Origin: Paramesorhizobium deserti
GTDB lineage: Bacteria > Pseudomonadota > Alphaproteobacteria > Rhizobiales > Rhizobiaceae
Direction: 5' to 3'
DNA length: 64,000 nucleotides
Assembly (NCBI RefSeq): GCF_001558695.1
Contig: NZ_LNTU01000037.1
Location: 62,001-126,000 of the forward strand
Shown here: positions 18,001 to 26,002 of the stretch, in pieces
Layout of the letters: each line of letters opens with the position of its first letter
Position numbering within the stretch: the stretch's first letter is position 1
Notes under the pieces: generated by a model
The model's database searches: none
What the model was told of the DNA's origin: nothing
What the model saw: the letters and a program-made list of their open reading frames with translations, nothing else
Translations under genes and position numbers: made by a program

Positions 18001-18620
18001 CAGTTCACGCTCTCCGCATTGGTGAAGCCAGAACGAGAACGAGCGGGCGAAAGACCGAGATCTTCAAGAAAATTGGCCAGCGTGTGGACCAGCATGGTGA
18101 TGGCAAAAATCGGGATGACCATGCTGATAGCCCAGGTCGGCCAGCGCAGTGTCTGCGTCTTTTCGGTATAGAGAAAATTGAAGGTCTGCCCGGCATAGGA
18201 CTTGGCGTCAAAACCGGCGGACGCGATCCCGACGGGATCCATCCACCGCCAGCACATGACGGCAAGAGCGAAAGCGAACACGGTGCCGAAGAAGCTGGCC
18301 GCAGCCTTCATCCGGCGTGCATTGTTCTGGGAGAGTTTGTCGGAGAGGAGCGTGACCGAGAAATCGAGCCTCAGCCTAGTCAGCGCCGAAGCCCCGATAA
18401 AGGCAAGCCATACCATCACATAGACGGCCGCCTCATCGACCCAGTAGAGGGGCATCCCCGCGTAACGCGTCCCCACATTCAGGAGAATGAGGGTGAGCAG
18501 CAGCGCCATCAATCCGCCGACCACGGCTTTCTCGCAGGCGAATATTGCTTCGGAAAGGCATATGACAAAGCGCACGGGCGCGAAAGGCCGTGATCTGGAT
18601 GAAGGTGATACTGACTGCAT
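18000..18620 (-). CDS. dctQ: TRAP transporter small permease (DctQ)
   Basis: A 206-residue protein with four hydrophobic segments, the DctQ pattern: an N-terminal amphipathic part, VVGGLMALLLTLILLNVGTR, then WVDEAAVYVMVWLAFIGASA with the conserved W-x-[DE]-E motif, and two further segments. It is the first gene of the operon and is divergent from a GntR/FCD regulator 76 bases away. The N-terminal 20 residues are longer than usual; an internal start is possible. Confidence 0.9.
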   Translation of the reverse strand: MQSVSPSSRSRPFAPVRFVICLSEAIFACEKAVVGGLMALLLTLILLNVGTRYAGMPLYWVDEAAVYVMVWLAFIGASALTRLRLDFSVTLLSDKLSQNNARRMKAAASFFGTVFAFALAVMCWRWMDPVGIASAGFDAKSYAGQTFNFLYTEKTQTLRWPTWAISMVIPIFAITMLVHTLANFLEDLGLSPARSRSGFTNAESVN

Positions 18621-18696
18621 CCACGTTCCCTTGTTTTTTTATAACGTAGATTTTATACATTTCAGGTGTCAATAGCCCCGGAGTTCTTTTTCACCG

Positions 18697-19359
18697 ATGC
18701 AGGTCAAGCCATCTCTTAAACACCGCACGCTTTCGGGAGCTCTGCTTGAAGAGATCAGGCAGGGGATTTTGTCCGGCCGCTATGCCGCGGGGACCCAGCT
18801 CCGTCAGGATGCGCTGGCCGAATCCTTCGGTGTAAGCCGCATTCCGATCCGGGAGGCGCTCTTTCAGCTCGAGGCTGAAGGACTGGTCAAGATATTGCCG
18901 CAGCGGGGCGCGGTGGTCTCAGACCTGTCGCGCACTGAGATCGATGATGTCTTCGAGCTTCGGATCCTGCTGGAGCCGCGCCTGCTGCTGGCATCAGCTC
19001 CGAAGCTGACCGAGGAGGACTTCAATCGTCTGAATGACAGGCACGAGAATTACGTCAAGGCCATTTCAGAAAACGCCGTCAACGACTACGGCAGGTTGAA
19101 TGCGGAGCTGCATATGGCCATGTACCATCTGGCGGACATGCCTCGCACCCAGCAGATCGTGGCCTCTCTTCTCCAGACGAGTGATCGGTATACCCGCATA
19201 CAGCTTTCCAACATGGCCGCCATGCAACGGGCAATGGATGAACACGCCGAGCTTATCCACCTCTGCCGGTCAGGCCGCTTCGACCGCGCCGCCCGTTTCC
19301 TTGCCGAGCATGTCGCGGCGGTCCGCGACGATCTGGTAAGCGCCCTCAAGGTTCCATGA
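18697..19359 (+). CDS. GntR-family regulator, FCD subfamily
   Basis: A 220-residue regulator. Winged helix near the start (LSGALLEEIRQGILSGRYAA, then LAESFGVSRIPIREALFQLE and LPQRGAVVSDLS), followed by an FCD domain with the expected histidine in NAELHMAMYHLAD. It is divergent from dctQMP and separated by 76 bases, so it is the likely repressor of that importer. The shared intergenic stretch contains an AT-rich promoter core (GTAGATTTTATAC) but no perfect palindrome. Confidence 0.88.
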   Translation: MQVKPSLKHRTLSGALLEEIRQGILSGRYAAGTQLRQDALAESFGVSRIPIREALFQLEAEGLVKILPQRGAVVSDLSRTEIDDVFELRILLEPRLLLASAPKLTEEDFNRLNDRHENYVKAISENAVNDYGRLNAELHMAMYHLADMPRTQQIVASLLQTSDRYTRIQLSNMAAMQRAMDEHAELIHLCRSGRFDRAARFLAEHVAAVRDDLVSALKVP

Positions 19360-19363
19360 AGAT

Positions 19364-19404
19364 GGCTCCGCTCCGATGGAATGAATCTCCATCGGAGCGG
19401 AGCC
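19364..19404. terminator. Perfect 17-bp inverted repeat after GntR gene
   Basis: Arms GGCTCCGCTCCGATGGA and TCCATCGGAGCGGAGCC are perfectly complementary with a 7-base loop. It begins 5 bases after the GntR stop codon. No T run follows, so it may be a processing or boundary hairpin rather than a classical terminator. Confidence 0.6.
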
Positions 19405-19442
19405 GTCGATATAGCGGCGGAAATCACTTCACTCTATAAAGC

Positions 19443-19478
19443 AGTCTGCCGGCGAAAACATGACCTCGCCGGCAGACT
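19443..19478. terminator. Inverted repeat after SMP-30 gene
   Basis: Arms AGTCTGCCGGCGA and TCGCCGGCAGACT (13 bases, perfect) with a 10-base loop. It lies 12 bases past the stop of the minus-strand SMP-30 gene and is followed on that strand by CTTTAT. It probably ends the four-gene operon. Confidence 0.6.
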
Positions 19479-19489
19479 GATGAGTGATG

Positions 19490-20584
19490 TCAAACGGCGC
19501 CCTGCGCGCCGACGTAGAGCGCATAGAGGGAGTGGCTGCTTGCCATATAAAGCCGGTTGCCGTTCGGCCCGCCAAAGGCGAGGTTTGCGCAACGCTCCGG
19601 CAGACGGATGAAACCGATCGGCTTGCCTTCGGGATTAAAGACCATGACCCCATCGAGGTCTTCCGGCTTGCCCTTCAATTCATAGATCTTGCGTCCGGCT
19701 GTATCGGTGCCGGTAGGCTCGTCCTTGAGCGCGCCGTTGCTGCCATAGCCGCACCACAGATTGCCGTCGCGATCCACCCGGAAGCCGTCAAGCGCACCGA
19801 AATCGGCGGCATCGACCAGCTTGGCCTTGTTGGATACCGTGCCGTCCGCGCCGACGTCATAGCTCCAGATGCTGCGGTTGGGGGTGCCCTTCCACTCCAC
19901 TACGTAGAGCTTCTTTTCATCCGGCGAGAAGGCGAGCCCGTTCGGGTTCACGAGATCGGTGATGATTGCGGTCAGCTTGCCGTCGCTATCGATGCGGTAG
20001 ACGTTCGTCGTCGACTGCTCGGGCGTTTCCTTTTCGCCCTCATAATAGCCGTTGATGCCGAAAAGCGGATCGGTGAACCAGATGGTTCCATCCGATTTGA
20101 CGACCACATCATTTGGCGCATTGAGCCGCTTGCCTTCGAACGCGTCAGCGAGGACGGTGATCGAGCCGTTCTTCTCCGTACGCGTGACGCGACGTGTGAT
20201 CGAATGTTCACAGGTGATCAGCCGCCCTTCCCTGTCCCTGGCATTGCCATTGGAGAAATTGGCGGGAGAGCGGAAAACGGTGAAGGTATCGTTCACCTCG
20301 TCATATTTCATGATCCGGTTGTTGGGGATATCAGACAGGAGAAGACAACGCTCTTCGGGGAAATAGGCAGGTCCCTCGGCCCAGCGCATGCCCGTGCCAA
20401 GCTTTTCCACCGAGGCCGAATAGATGCGGTATTTGGCAAAGCTCGGGTCCAGAATCTCGACCGAAGGGTCGGGATAGCGCTGGTTCAATATGGCCGGAAG
20501 CGATTGCCCCCAGGCTTTACCGGCAGCGGCGGCGACAAGCCCCGCGCCGCCAAGTGACAGAATGTTCCGACGTGTCATTCCCAT
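19490..20584 (-). CDS. SMP-30/gluconolactonase-family lactonase, exported
   Basis: A 364-residue protein with a twin-arginine-type leader (TRRNILSLGGAGLVAAAAGK). The six-bladed propeller of the SMP-30 family is recognisable by the metal ligands: Glu in MRWAEGPAYF, Asn in LNAPNDVVV, Asn in VNPNGLAFS and Asp in GALDGFRVDRDGNLWCGYG. Such enzymes hydrolyse sugar lactones to aldonic acids. The leader places it in the periplasm, so the acid would be formed there and then imported. It is the last gene of an operon with a DapA-like enzyme, an RraA-like protein and an IlvD-type dehydratase. A second ATG lies 6 bases into the gene. Confidence 0.88.
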   Translation of the reverse strand: MGMTRRNILSLGGAGLVAAAAGKAWGQSLPAILNQRYPDPSVEILDPSFAKYRIYSASVEKLGTGMRWAEGPAYFPEERCLLLSDIPNNRIMKYDEVNDTFTVFRSPANFSNGNARDREGRLITCEHSITRRVTRTEKNGSITVLADAFEGKRLNAPNDVVVKSDGTIWFTDPLFGINGYYEGEKETPEQSTTNVYRIDSDGKLTAIITDLVNPNGLAFSPDEKKLYVVEWKGTPNRSIWSYDVGADGTVSNKAKLVDAADFGALDGFRVDRDGNLWCGYGSNGALKDEPTGTDTAGRKIYELKGKPEDLDGVMVFNPEGKPIGFIRLPERCANLAFGGPNGNRLYMASSHSLYALYVGAQGAV

Positions 20585-20658
20585 GGCAATTCCTCCTCCA
20601 TTTTTGCCACCACGTAATCCATTGGCCTGTAAATCCAGGCCTTGTCCGCCCCTCCGGT

Positions 20659-21561
20659 TCAGAAGCGCGGCACCTTTTGTTCAGTAATGAAGGCGTCGAG
20701 CCGCTGCTGCTGCGCCTCCGTCAGCGGCCAGGCCGAGGGCGGGCGCGCATGGCCGCAATCGTGGCCAAGGGCCTTCAGCGCGGCTTTCACGCCCGTCACA
20801 TTCGTGCCGTTCAGCTCTTCGGCTCGGATTTCCTCGAACACCTTCATGCCGGCGATCAGCGATGCCGCCGCCTCGTAATCGCCACGGGCAAGTGCCGCGT
20901 GAATGGCGACGGAACGCTCCGGCCAGACATTGATGAGGCCAGAGGTGAAGCCCCGCGCGCCGACCGCGTAAAGCGGTGGGGCCCATATCTCGGCGAGCCC
21001 GCCGACCCAGATGATCGACGGATCGGTGGCACTGATGGCCTCGGAGAGCTTGAGCACGTTAGGGGTTGCCCATTTGACGCCCGCGACACCTTCGATCGCG
21101 CAGAGCTCGGCGATCGCCCTGGTGCCGATCGCGTCATTACGCAGATAGAGCATCAGAGGCAGGCCCTCGGCCGCATCGGCGACGCGACGAACATATTCGA
21201 TGAAGCCGCGCGGCGCGGAGAACGGATCCGGCGGCTGATGCACCATCAGGGCATCCGCACCGGCCTTTTTCGACACCTTCGCCAGATGGCAGGCGTCGTG
21301 GACACTGCGCCCGACACCGCCCAGAAGCGGTATGCGGCCATTGATGTGCTCGGCGGCGGAATGGACCATCCGCTCAGCCTCATCCATGGTCAAACCATAG
21401 AATTCGCCGGTATTGCCATTGGCCACCAGTATATGGACGCCGGCAGCGATGGCGCGCTCGACGATCGCCCCCTGCAGGGCCGGCGCGATCCGGTCCTCGC
21501 TGTCATAGGGCGTGACGAGAATCCCGGAAATACCGGTAAGGGCTTCGTTAAGTTTTGTCAT
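20659..21561 (-). CDS. DapA-family sugar-acid lyase/dehydratase
   Basis: A 300-residue DapA/KDG-aldolase-family protein. Visible elements are ISGILVTPYDSEDRI at the start, the GNTGEFYGLT loop, the tyrosine in LPLMLYLRND and the Schiff-base lysine in GVAGVKWATPN. Relatives act on 2-keto-3-deoxy sugar acids, either cleaving them or dehydrating them to 2-oxoglutarate semialdehyde. Because the operon starts with an arabinonate dehydratase-like gene, a 2-keto-3-deoxy acid is the likely substrate. I chose the ATG at 21561 rather than a TTG six bases upstream. A semialdehyde dehydrogenase gene, needed for the dehydrating route, is not in the window. Confidence 0.85.
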   Translation of the reverse strand: MTKLNEALTGISGILVTPYDSEDRIAPALQGAIVERAIAAGVHILVANGNTGEFYGLTMDEAERMVHSAAEHINGRIPLLGGVGRSVHDACHLAKVSKKAGADALMVHQPPDPFSAPRGFIEYVRRVADAAEGLPLMLYLRNDAIGTRAIAELCAIEGVAGVKWATPNVLKLSEAISATDPSIIWVGGLAEIWAPPLYAVGARGFTSGLINVWPERSVAIHAALARGDYEAAASLIAGMKVFEEIRAEELNGTNVTGVKAALKALGHDCGHARPPSAWPLTEAQQQRLDAFITEQKVPRF

Positions 21562-21588
21562 AATCAATATCCAAGCTGTTCCAGCCGA

Positions 21589-22299
21589 TCAGCGCCCGTT
21601 GGCGGCGCGCCATTTGGCGAAATCCTGTTTCGACTCTTCCTTGGTGGCGGGGTAGAGACCGATGATGCTGCGGCCCTTGGCAACTTCCTCCATGACGAAA
21701 TCCTCATAAGCGGTCATTTCCACCGCCTCGTCCGCAATCTCGTCGGCGAGATGCGCCGGCAGCACGATGACGCCCTCGTCGTCACCTACGACGATGTCCC
21801 CCGGAAAAACCGGGACATCGCCGCAGCCGATCGGAACATTGAGATCGATGGCCTGATGCAGGGTGAGGTTTGTCGGCGCTGATTGGCGCGTGTGATAGGC
21901 GGGCATCGCCATTTCGGCGATCTCAGGGCTATCGCGAAAGCCGCCATCGGTCACGACGCCGGCGACGCCGCGAACCATCAGCCGCGTAAGAAGAATGCCA
22001 CCTGCCGAGGCCGCGCGCGCATCCTTGCGGCTATCCATCACCAGGACCGCGCCTGGAGGGCATTGTTCCACGCCGGCGCGTTGCGGATGCTCGGGATTAC
22101 GGAACACCTCGAGCTGGTTCAAATCCTCACGGGCGGGAATATAGCGAAGGGTGAATGCGGGGCCGACCATATTACGTCCCTTCGGCTTCACCGGACGGAC
22201 ATCCTGAATGAACTGGTTTCTGAGCCCGCGCTTGAACAGCGCGGTGCAAAGGGTGGCCGTCGAGACGGTCATCAGCTTGGCATGCGTATCGGGGTTCAT
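21589..22299 (-). CDS. RraA-family protein (possible 2-oxo acid aldolase/decarboxylase)
   Basis: A 236-residue protein of the RraA/HMG aldolase family. The signature G(x)nRD is present in GVVTDGGFRDSPEIAEM, with the glycine-rich GCGDVPVFPGDIVVGDDEGV loop used for the divalent metal and pyruvate. Family members either inhibit RNase E or act as class II aldolases on 4-hydroxy-4-methyl-2-oxoglutarate. The catabolic context favours an enzyme over an RNase regulator. It follows the dehydratase gene by 21 bases and has AGGAG upstream. It may cleave the 2-keto-3-deoxy acid as an alternative to the DapA-like enzyme. Confidence 0.82.
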   Translation of the reverse strand: MNPDTHAKLMTVSTATLCTALFKRGLRNQFIQDVRPVKPKGRNMVGPAFTLRYIPAREDLNQLEVFRNPEHPQRAGVEQCPPGAVLVMDSRKDARAASAGGILLTRLMVRGVAGVVTDGGFRDSPEIAEMAMPAYHTRQSAPTNLTLHQAIDLNVPIGCGDVPVFPGDIVVGDDEGVIVLPAHLADEIADEAVEMTAYEDFVMEEVAKGRSIIGLYPATKEESKQDFAKWRAANGR

Positions 22300-22320
22300 T
22301 GCTTCTGCTCCTGTGGCGTC

Positions 22321-24063
22321 TCAATAAATGTCCGGTTCGCCCGCGGCCGGACCGAAGGCGGCGGTGAGGAAATCGAAATCGCAGCCCTTGTCCGCCTGCG
22401 TAACGTGACGGGAGAACATCCAGCCATATCCGCGCTCATATGGCGGCTTGGGAGCGACCCATGCGGCGCGGCGGGCCTCCAGTTCGGCCTCGTCCACCAG
22501 CATGTCGAGCCGCCGGCCCGGAATATCGAGCCGCACGATATCGCCGGTACGCAGCAGGGCGAGCGGGCCGCCGATGTGGGATTCCGGCGCCACATGCAGG
22601 ACGCAGGCGCCATAGGAGGTGCCGGACATGCGGGCATCGGAAATCCGCAGCATGTCGCGATGGCCCTGCTTGATGAGCGCCTTGGGGATGGGCAGCATGC
22701 CCCATTCGGGGAAGCCCGGACCGCCCAGCGGCCCGGCATTGCGCAGCACCAGGACATGATCTGGCGTAACGTCGAGGTTTTCGTCGTCCACCGCGGCTTT
22801 CATTTCCGGATAGCTGTCAAAGACCAGCGCCGGCCCCTCATGATACTGGAACCGCTGGTCACAGGCGGCCGGCTTGATCACCGCGCCATCGGGGCAGAGA
22901 TTGCCGCGCAGCACCGCAAGCGACCCTTCATGATAAACGGGATTGGAAAGCGGGCGGATCACGTCGTCATTGTAGATCTCGGCGCCTTCCAGCGTCTCGC
23001 CCAGCGTCCTGCCCGTCACCGTGATCACGCCGAGGTCCAGCCGATCGGAAAGCCTGCTCATCAGGGCACGCAAGCCGCCGGCATAGTAGAAGTCCTCCAT
23101 GAGATAGTCCTTGCCGGACGGACGGACGTTGGCGATGAGCGGCGTGACGCGGCCGAGCGCGTCGAGATCCTCAAGATCGAGCGCCACCTTGCCGCGTCGC
23201 GCCATCGCCAGGAGATGCACCACCGCGTTTGTCGAGCAGCCCGTCGCCATCGCCACGATCGCCGCGTTGCGGATCGAAGCGTCGGTGACGATCTTATCGG
23301 GCGTCAGATCCTCCCACACCATCTCCACGATACGGCGCCCGCAGGCCGCCGACATGCGGATGTGGTTCGAATCGGCTGCCGGGATGGATGACGCACCTGG
23401 CAGGCAAAGCCCCATCGCCTCGGCGATCGCCGTCATGGTGGAAGCCGTTCCCATTGTCATGCAGGTGCCGTAGGAGCGGGCAATCCCGGTCTCGATGCCA
23501 TGCCATTGCGCGTCAGTGATGTTGCCCGCGCGCCGCTCGTCCCAGTATTTCCATGCATCCGAACCGGAGCCGAGAATCTTGCCGGCATAATTGCCGCGCA
23601 ACATCGGCCCCGCCGGCAGATAGATCATCGGCACGCCAGCCGAAAGCGCACCCATGACCAGGCCGGGCGTGCTCTTGTCGCAGCCGCCCATCAGTACGAC
23701 GCCGTCGAGCGGGTGCGAACGAATCTGCTCCTCGGCTTCCATGGCCAGGAGGTTGCGGTAGAGCATCGATGTCGGCTTGGTGAAACTCTCATCGACCGAG
23801 ATCACCGGCAGTTCGACCGGAATGCCGCCTGCCTGCAATACGCCGCGCTTCACATCCTCGGCGCGATGGCGGAAATGCGCGTGGCAAGGGTTGAGTTCCG
23901 ACCAGGTATTGAGAATGCCGATGAAGGGTTTTCCCTCCCAGTCCTCTTGCCCGAGGCCCATCTGCATCAGGCGCGACCGGTGGCCGAAACTGCGCAAATC
24001 GTCGGGAGCAAACCAGCGCGCGCTCCGCAGATCACGAGGGTTTTTTCCCTGCGTTTTACTCAT
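22321..24063 (-). CDS. IlvD/Edd-family sugar-acid dehydratase (L-arabinonate dehydratase-like)
   Basis: A 580-residue dehydratase. Three cysteines for the [2Fe-2S] cluster are in place: ELNPCHAHF, LMGGCDKSTPG and YGTCMTMGTAS. The C-terminal MSGTSYGACVLHVAPES holds the serine that acts as base in this family. Length and motifs match L-arabinonate/pentonate dehydratases such as the Rhizobium leguminosarum enzyme better than IlvD. It makes a 2-keto-3-deoxy sugar acid. GGGAGG lies eight bases before the ATG. It is the first gene of the operon and faces two LacI-type operator candidates upstream, shared with tctC. Confidence 0.88.
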   Translation of the reverse strand: MSKTQGKNPRDLRSARWFAPDDLRSFGHRSRLMQMGLGQEDWEGKPFIGILNTWSELNPCHAHFRHRAEDVKRGVLQAGGIPVELPVISVDESFTKPTSMLYRNLLAMEAEEQIRSHPLDGVVLMGGCDKSTPGLVMGALSAGVPMIYLPAGPMLRGNYAGKILGSGSDAWKYWDERRAGNITDAQWHGIETGIARSYGTCMTMGTASTMTAIAEAMGLCLPGASSIPAADSNHIRMSAACGRRIVEMVWEDLTPDKIVTDASIRNAAIVAMATGCSTNAVVHLLAMARRGKVALDLEDLDALGRVTPLIANVRPSGKDYLMEDFYYAGGLRALMSRLSDRLDLGVITVTGRTLGETLEGAEIYNDDVIRPLSNPVYHEGSLAVLRGNLCPDGAVIKPAACDQRFQYHEGPALVFDSYPEMKAAVDDENLDVTPDHVLVLRNAGPLGGPGFPEWGMLPIPKALIKQGHRDMLRISDARMSGTSYGACVLHVAPESHIGGPLALLRTGDIVRLDIPGRRLDMLVDEAELEARRAAWVAPKPPYERGYGWMFSRHVTQADKGCDFDFLTAAFGPAAGEPDIY

Positions 24064-24127
24064 TCATTCAGCCTCCCTATTCGTACCTACAGCACCTCAA
24101 GCCAGAGCTTTCCTCATCGGCAGCGGT

Positions 24128-24147
24128 TTGTGTATGCGCTTTCATTA
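24128..24147. promoter_or_regulatory. LacI-type operator, imperfect copy
   Basis: TTGTGTATGCGCTTTCATTA matches the perfect palindrome at 24259-24278 in 16 of 20 positions, including the TATGCGC core. It lies 65 bases before the dehydratase ATG and 131 bases centre-to-centre from the other copy. Confidence 0.7.
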
Positions 24148-24258
24148 TTAAGATCAACCCTGTCCAAATAAATGGGAGAATGAATTTTTTCCAATCATTA
24201 TCTCCAATGTTTTGACGGTAAATCGCCTTGACATGTCCTTCCGAGGTGTGCAAACAGC

Positions 24259-24278
24259 TTATGTATGCGCATACATAA
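24259..24278. promoter_or_regulatory. LacI-type operator, perfect 20-bp palindrome
   Basis: TTATGTATGCGCATACATAA is a perfect 20-base palindrome with a central CG step, the form expected for a LacI-family repressor. It lies in the region between the divergent dehydratase operon and tctC. The LacI gene at the end of the tct operon is the likely ligand-responsive binder. Confidence 0.8.
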
Positions 24279-24416
24279 CGGAAGCTCGACGGACGCTGCC
24301 TTCCATTAATGCGCCGACATGGCCGCCATTCGCAGCGAGCTGGGGAGGAGCCCGGCCGTGATCAAGGAACCGGCTCCGGAAAGAGCCTTCAATCAACAAA
24401 TTCTGGGAGGGAAGAC

Positions 24417-25454
24417 ATGACAGGATTGTTCACCAAACTCGGTCTCGCGGCCGGCCTCGCGCTTGTGACGGCCACGAGCGGTCTCGCACAGGACCTGCCG
24501 AAGAATCTCCGCGTGGTTATCGGCTCGACCTCGACCGGCGGCGACACCTATCAGGCGGCGTCCTTCGTCGCCGATGCCATATCAAAGCACTTTGGCATCA
24601 ATGCCAAGGTGGATGCCGTCGGCCCAACCGAGGCATTCAAGGCGATTGCGCGCGACCGGCGCGGCACGACGATCATGATCCATCACGATCAGTCGTATCT
24701 GGGGCATCTCTACGGCGTCAAAGGGTATGAGGACATCTTCGCGACCTACAAGATCGGCCCTACCCTGACGATCAATCCCGGCAATGCCTATCTCGTGCCG
24801 AAGAAGTCGCCTTATCAGTCGATCTCCGACGTTCTCGACGCAGCGGCTGAAGGCACACGCGTCCGCGTCGCCATTCAGCCCGGTGGTGTGTCGGAAATCG
24901 GATTCTCGGCGTTGAAGAACGCAGCCAAGATCAAGAAGCCCGGCAGCGAAAAGAACCTCGTCCCCGTCAATACCGGCTCCCAGGCAGACAAGGACCAGCT
25001 CCTGTTCGACGGTCAGGCCGATGTGATCAACGGATCGGTCCAGTCGAACGAGCAATACACTCGCCTGCCCGAGGACGACCAGAAAGCCATGCGCTTCATC
25101 TGGCTGACGGCGGCGCAGGAGACCCTTGATCAGGTCAATGAAGCGGGGCTCGGCGGAACCAGCCGCGAAGCCCTCCTGCAATATGCCACGCCCAAGTCCA
25201 GTGTGACGCTGGATGGCGAGAAGGACTTCACCTTCGACAAGGACTTCTTCATTATCTACAACAAGGACATCGATCCGGCTCTCGTCGAGGCGATCGATGC
25301 CGGCCTGAAGGAAATCTATGCCGAGGGCGCGATCGAAAAGTCGATGAAGGACGCCTTCTTCGTCCCGCATTTCATGCCTTCCAAGGAGGCGACCACCTAT
25401 CTCGAAAAGAAGCGCGACGACTACAGGAAAGTGATCGAAGCGATCCGCGAATAG
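24417..25454 (+). CDS. tctC: Tripartite tricarboxylate transporter binding protein (TctC)
   Basis: A 345-residue periplasmic protein with a clean signal peptide (MTGLFTKLGLAAGLALVTAT, cleavage near GLAQ). The start at 24417 follows GGGAGGGAAGAC. The Bug/TctC fold is recognisable by LRVVIGSTSTGGDTYQAA, YLVPKKSPYQSISDVL and the DVINGSVQSN segment. It captures an organic acid for TctAB. It is divergent from the sugar-acid dehydratase operon with operators shared between them, so it probably imports the aldonate that the operon breaks down. Confidence 0.88.
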   Translation: MTGLFTKLGLAAGLALVTATSGLAQDLPKNLRVVIGSTSTGGDTYQAASFVADAISKHFGINAKVDAVGPTEAFKAIARDRRGTTIMIHHDQSYLGHLYGVKGYEDIFATYKIGPTLTINPGNAYLVPKKSPYQSISDVLDAAAEGTRVRVAIQPGGVSEIGFSALKNAAKIKKPGSEKNLVPVNTGSQADKDQLLFDGQADVINGSVQSNEQYTRLPEDDQKAMRFIWLTAAQETLDQVNEAGLGGTSREALLQYATPKSSVTLDGEKDFTFDKDFFIIYNKDIDPALVEAIDAGLKEIYAEGAIEKSMKDAFFVPHFMPSKEATTYLEKKRDDYRKVIEAIRE

Positions 25455-25464
25455 CGGAGGCGAA

Positions 25465-25500
25465 GGCGCCGGCAACCACTGCCGGCGCCCTTTCATTTCT
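25465..25500 (+). terminator. Hairpin between tctC and tctB
   Basis: GGCGCCGGC, a 7-base loop and GCCGGCGCC are followed by CTTTCATTTCTTG. The stem starts 10 bases after the tctC stop. It probably stabilises the tctC message or partly terminates transcription, so that binding protein exceeds the membrane subunits. Confidence 0.75.
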
Positions 25501-25544
25501 TGTTTCGCCAAGGCGAATGGTGTGCACATCACGGCAGAATTCTC

Positions 25545-25970
25545 ATGAACTTCACGTCTTTCCCACGTGTTTCCATCAATTTCGAGACGTCGCATCTGGT
25601 CTTTCCGACGCTTATCTCGATCCTTCTCGGCATTCTGCTGCTGGCGATCCTGGCTACGCGCTGGCGGGCGATATGGGGTGCGCTGACGACCGGTCCCCAC
25701 TGGCCGGCGGGCATCGATCATCTGCGTTTCTTTGGAACGATCGCGCTGACCGTGCTCTATTTTCTCGCAATGCCGCAGATCGGGGACCTTTTTCCCAATG
25801 AAGGCTATGGCTTCCTGATCGCCTCGATTCCCTTCCTATTCCTGATGTCGCTGCTCTATCTGCATCAGCGCACGCGCAGGTATATCGTCATCACCGCCGT
25901 CAATGCGGTGATTGCCCCGACAGTGGTCTGGTACATGCTTTCTACCGTCTTCAACCTCACCCTGCCCTGA
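25545..25970 (+). CDS. tctB: Tripartite tricarboxylate transporter small permease (TctB)
   Basis: A 141-residue protein with four hydrophobic segments, among them LVFPTLISILLGILLLAILA and FGTIALTVLYFLAMPQIG, typical of TctB. The start at 25545 gives a standard N-terminus (MNFTSFPRVSINFETSHLVF). TctB is little conserved in sequence, so position between tctC and tctA supports the call. Confidence 0.85.
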   Translation: MNFTSFPRVSINFETSHLVFPTLISILLGILLLAILATRWRAIWGALTTGPHWPAGIDHLRFFGTIALTVLYFLAMPQIGDLFPNEGYGFLIASIPFLFLMSLLYLHQRTRRYIVITAVNAVIAPTVVWYMLSTVFNLTLP

Positions 25971-26002
25971 GCGCCGCACGACAATCGCATCGGATAAATG
26001 TC

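Noticed and set aside
20554-23391. Long plus-strand frames opposite the sugar-acid operon
   Set aside because: Antisense of four well-supported genes, an effect of GC-rich third positions; no ribosome sites or domains.
24128-24278. CRISPR-like spaced repeats
   Set aside because: Only two copies, palindromic and in a divergent promoter region; they are better explained as LacI operators.
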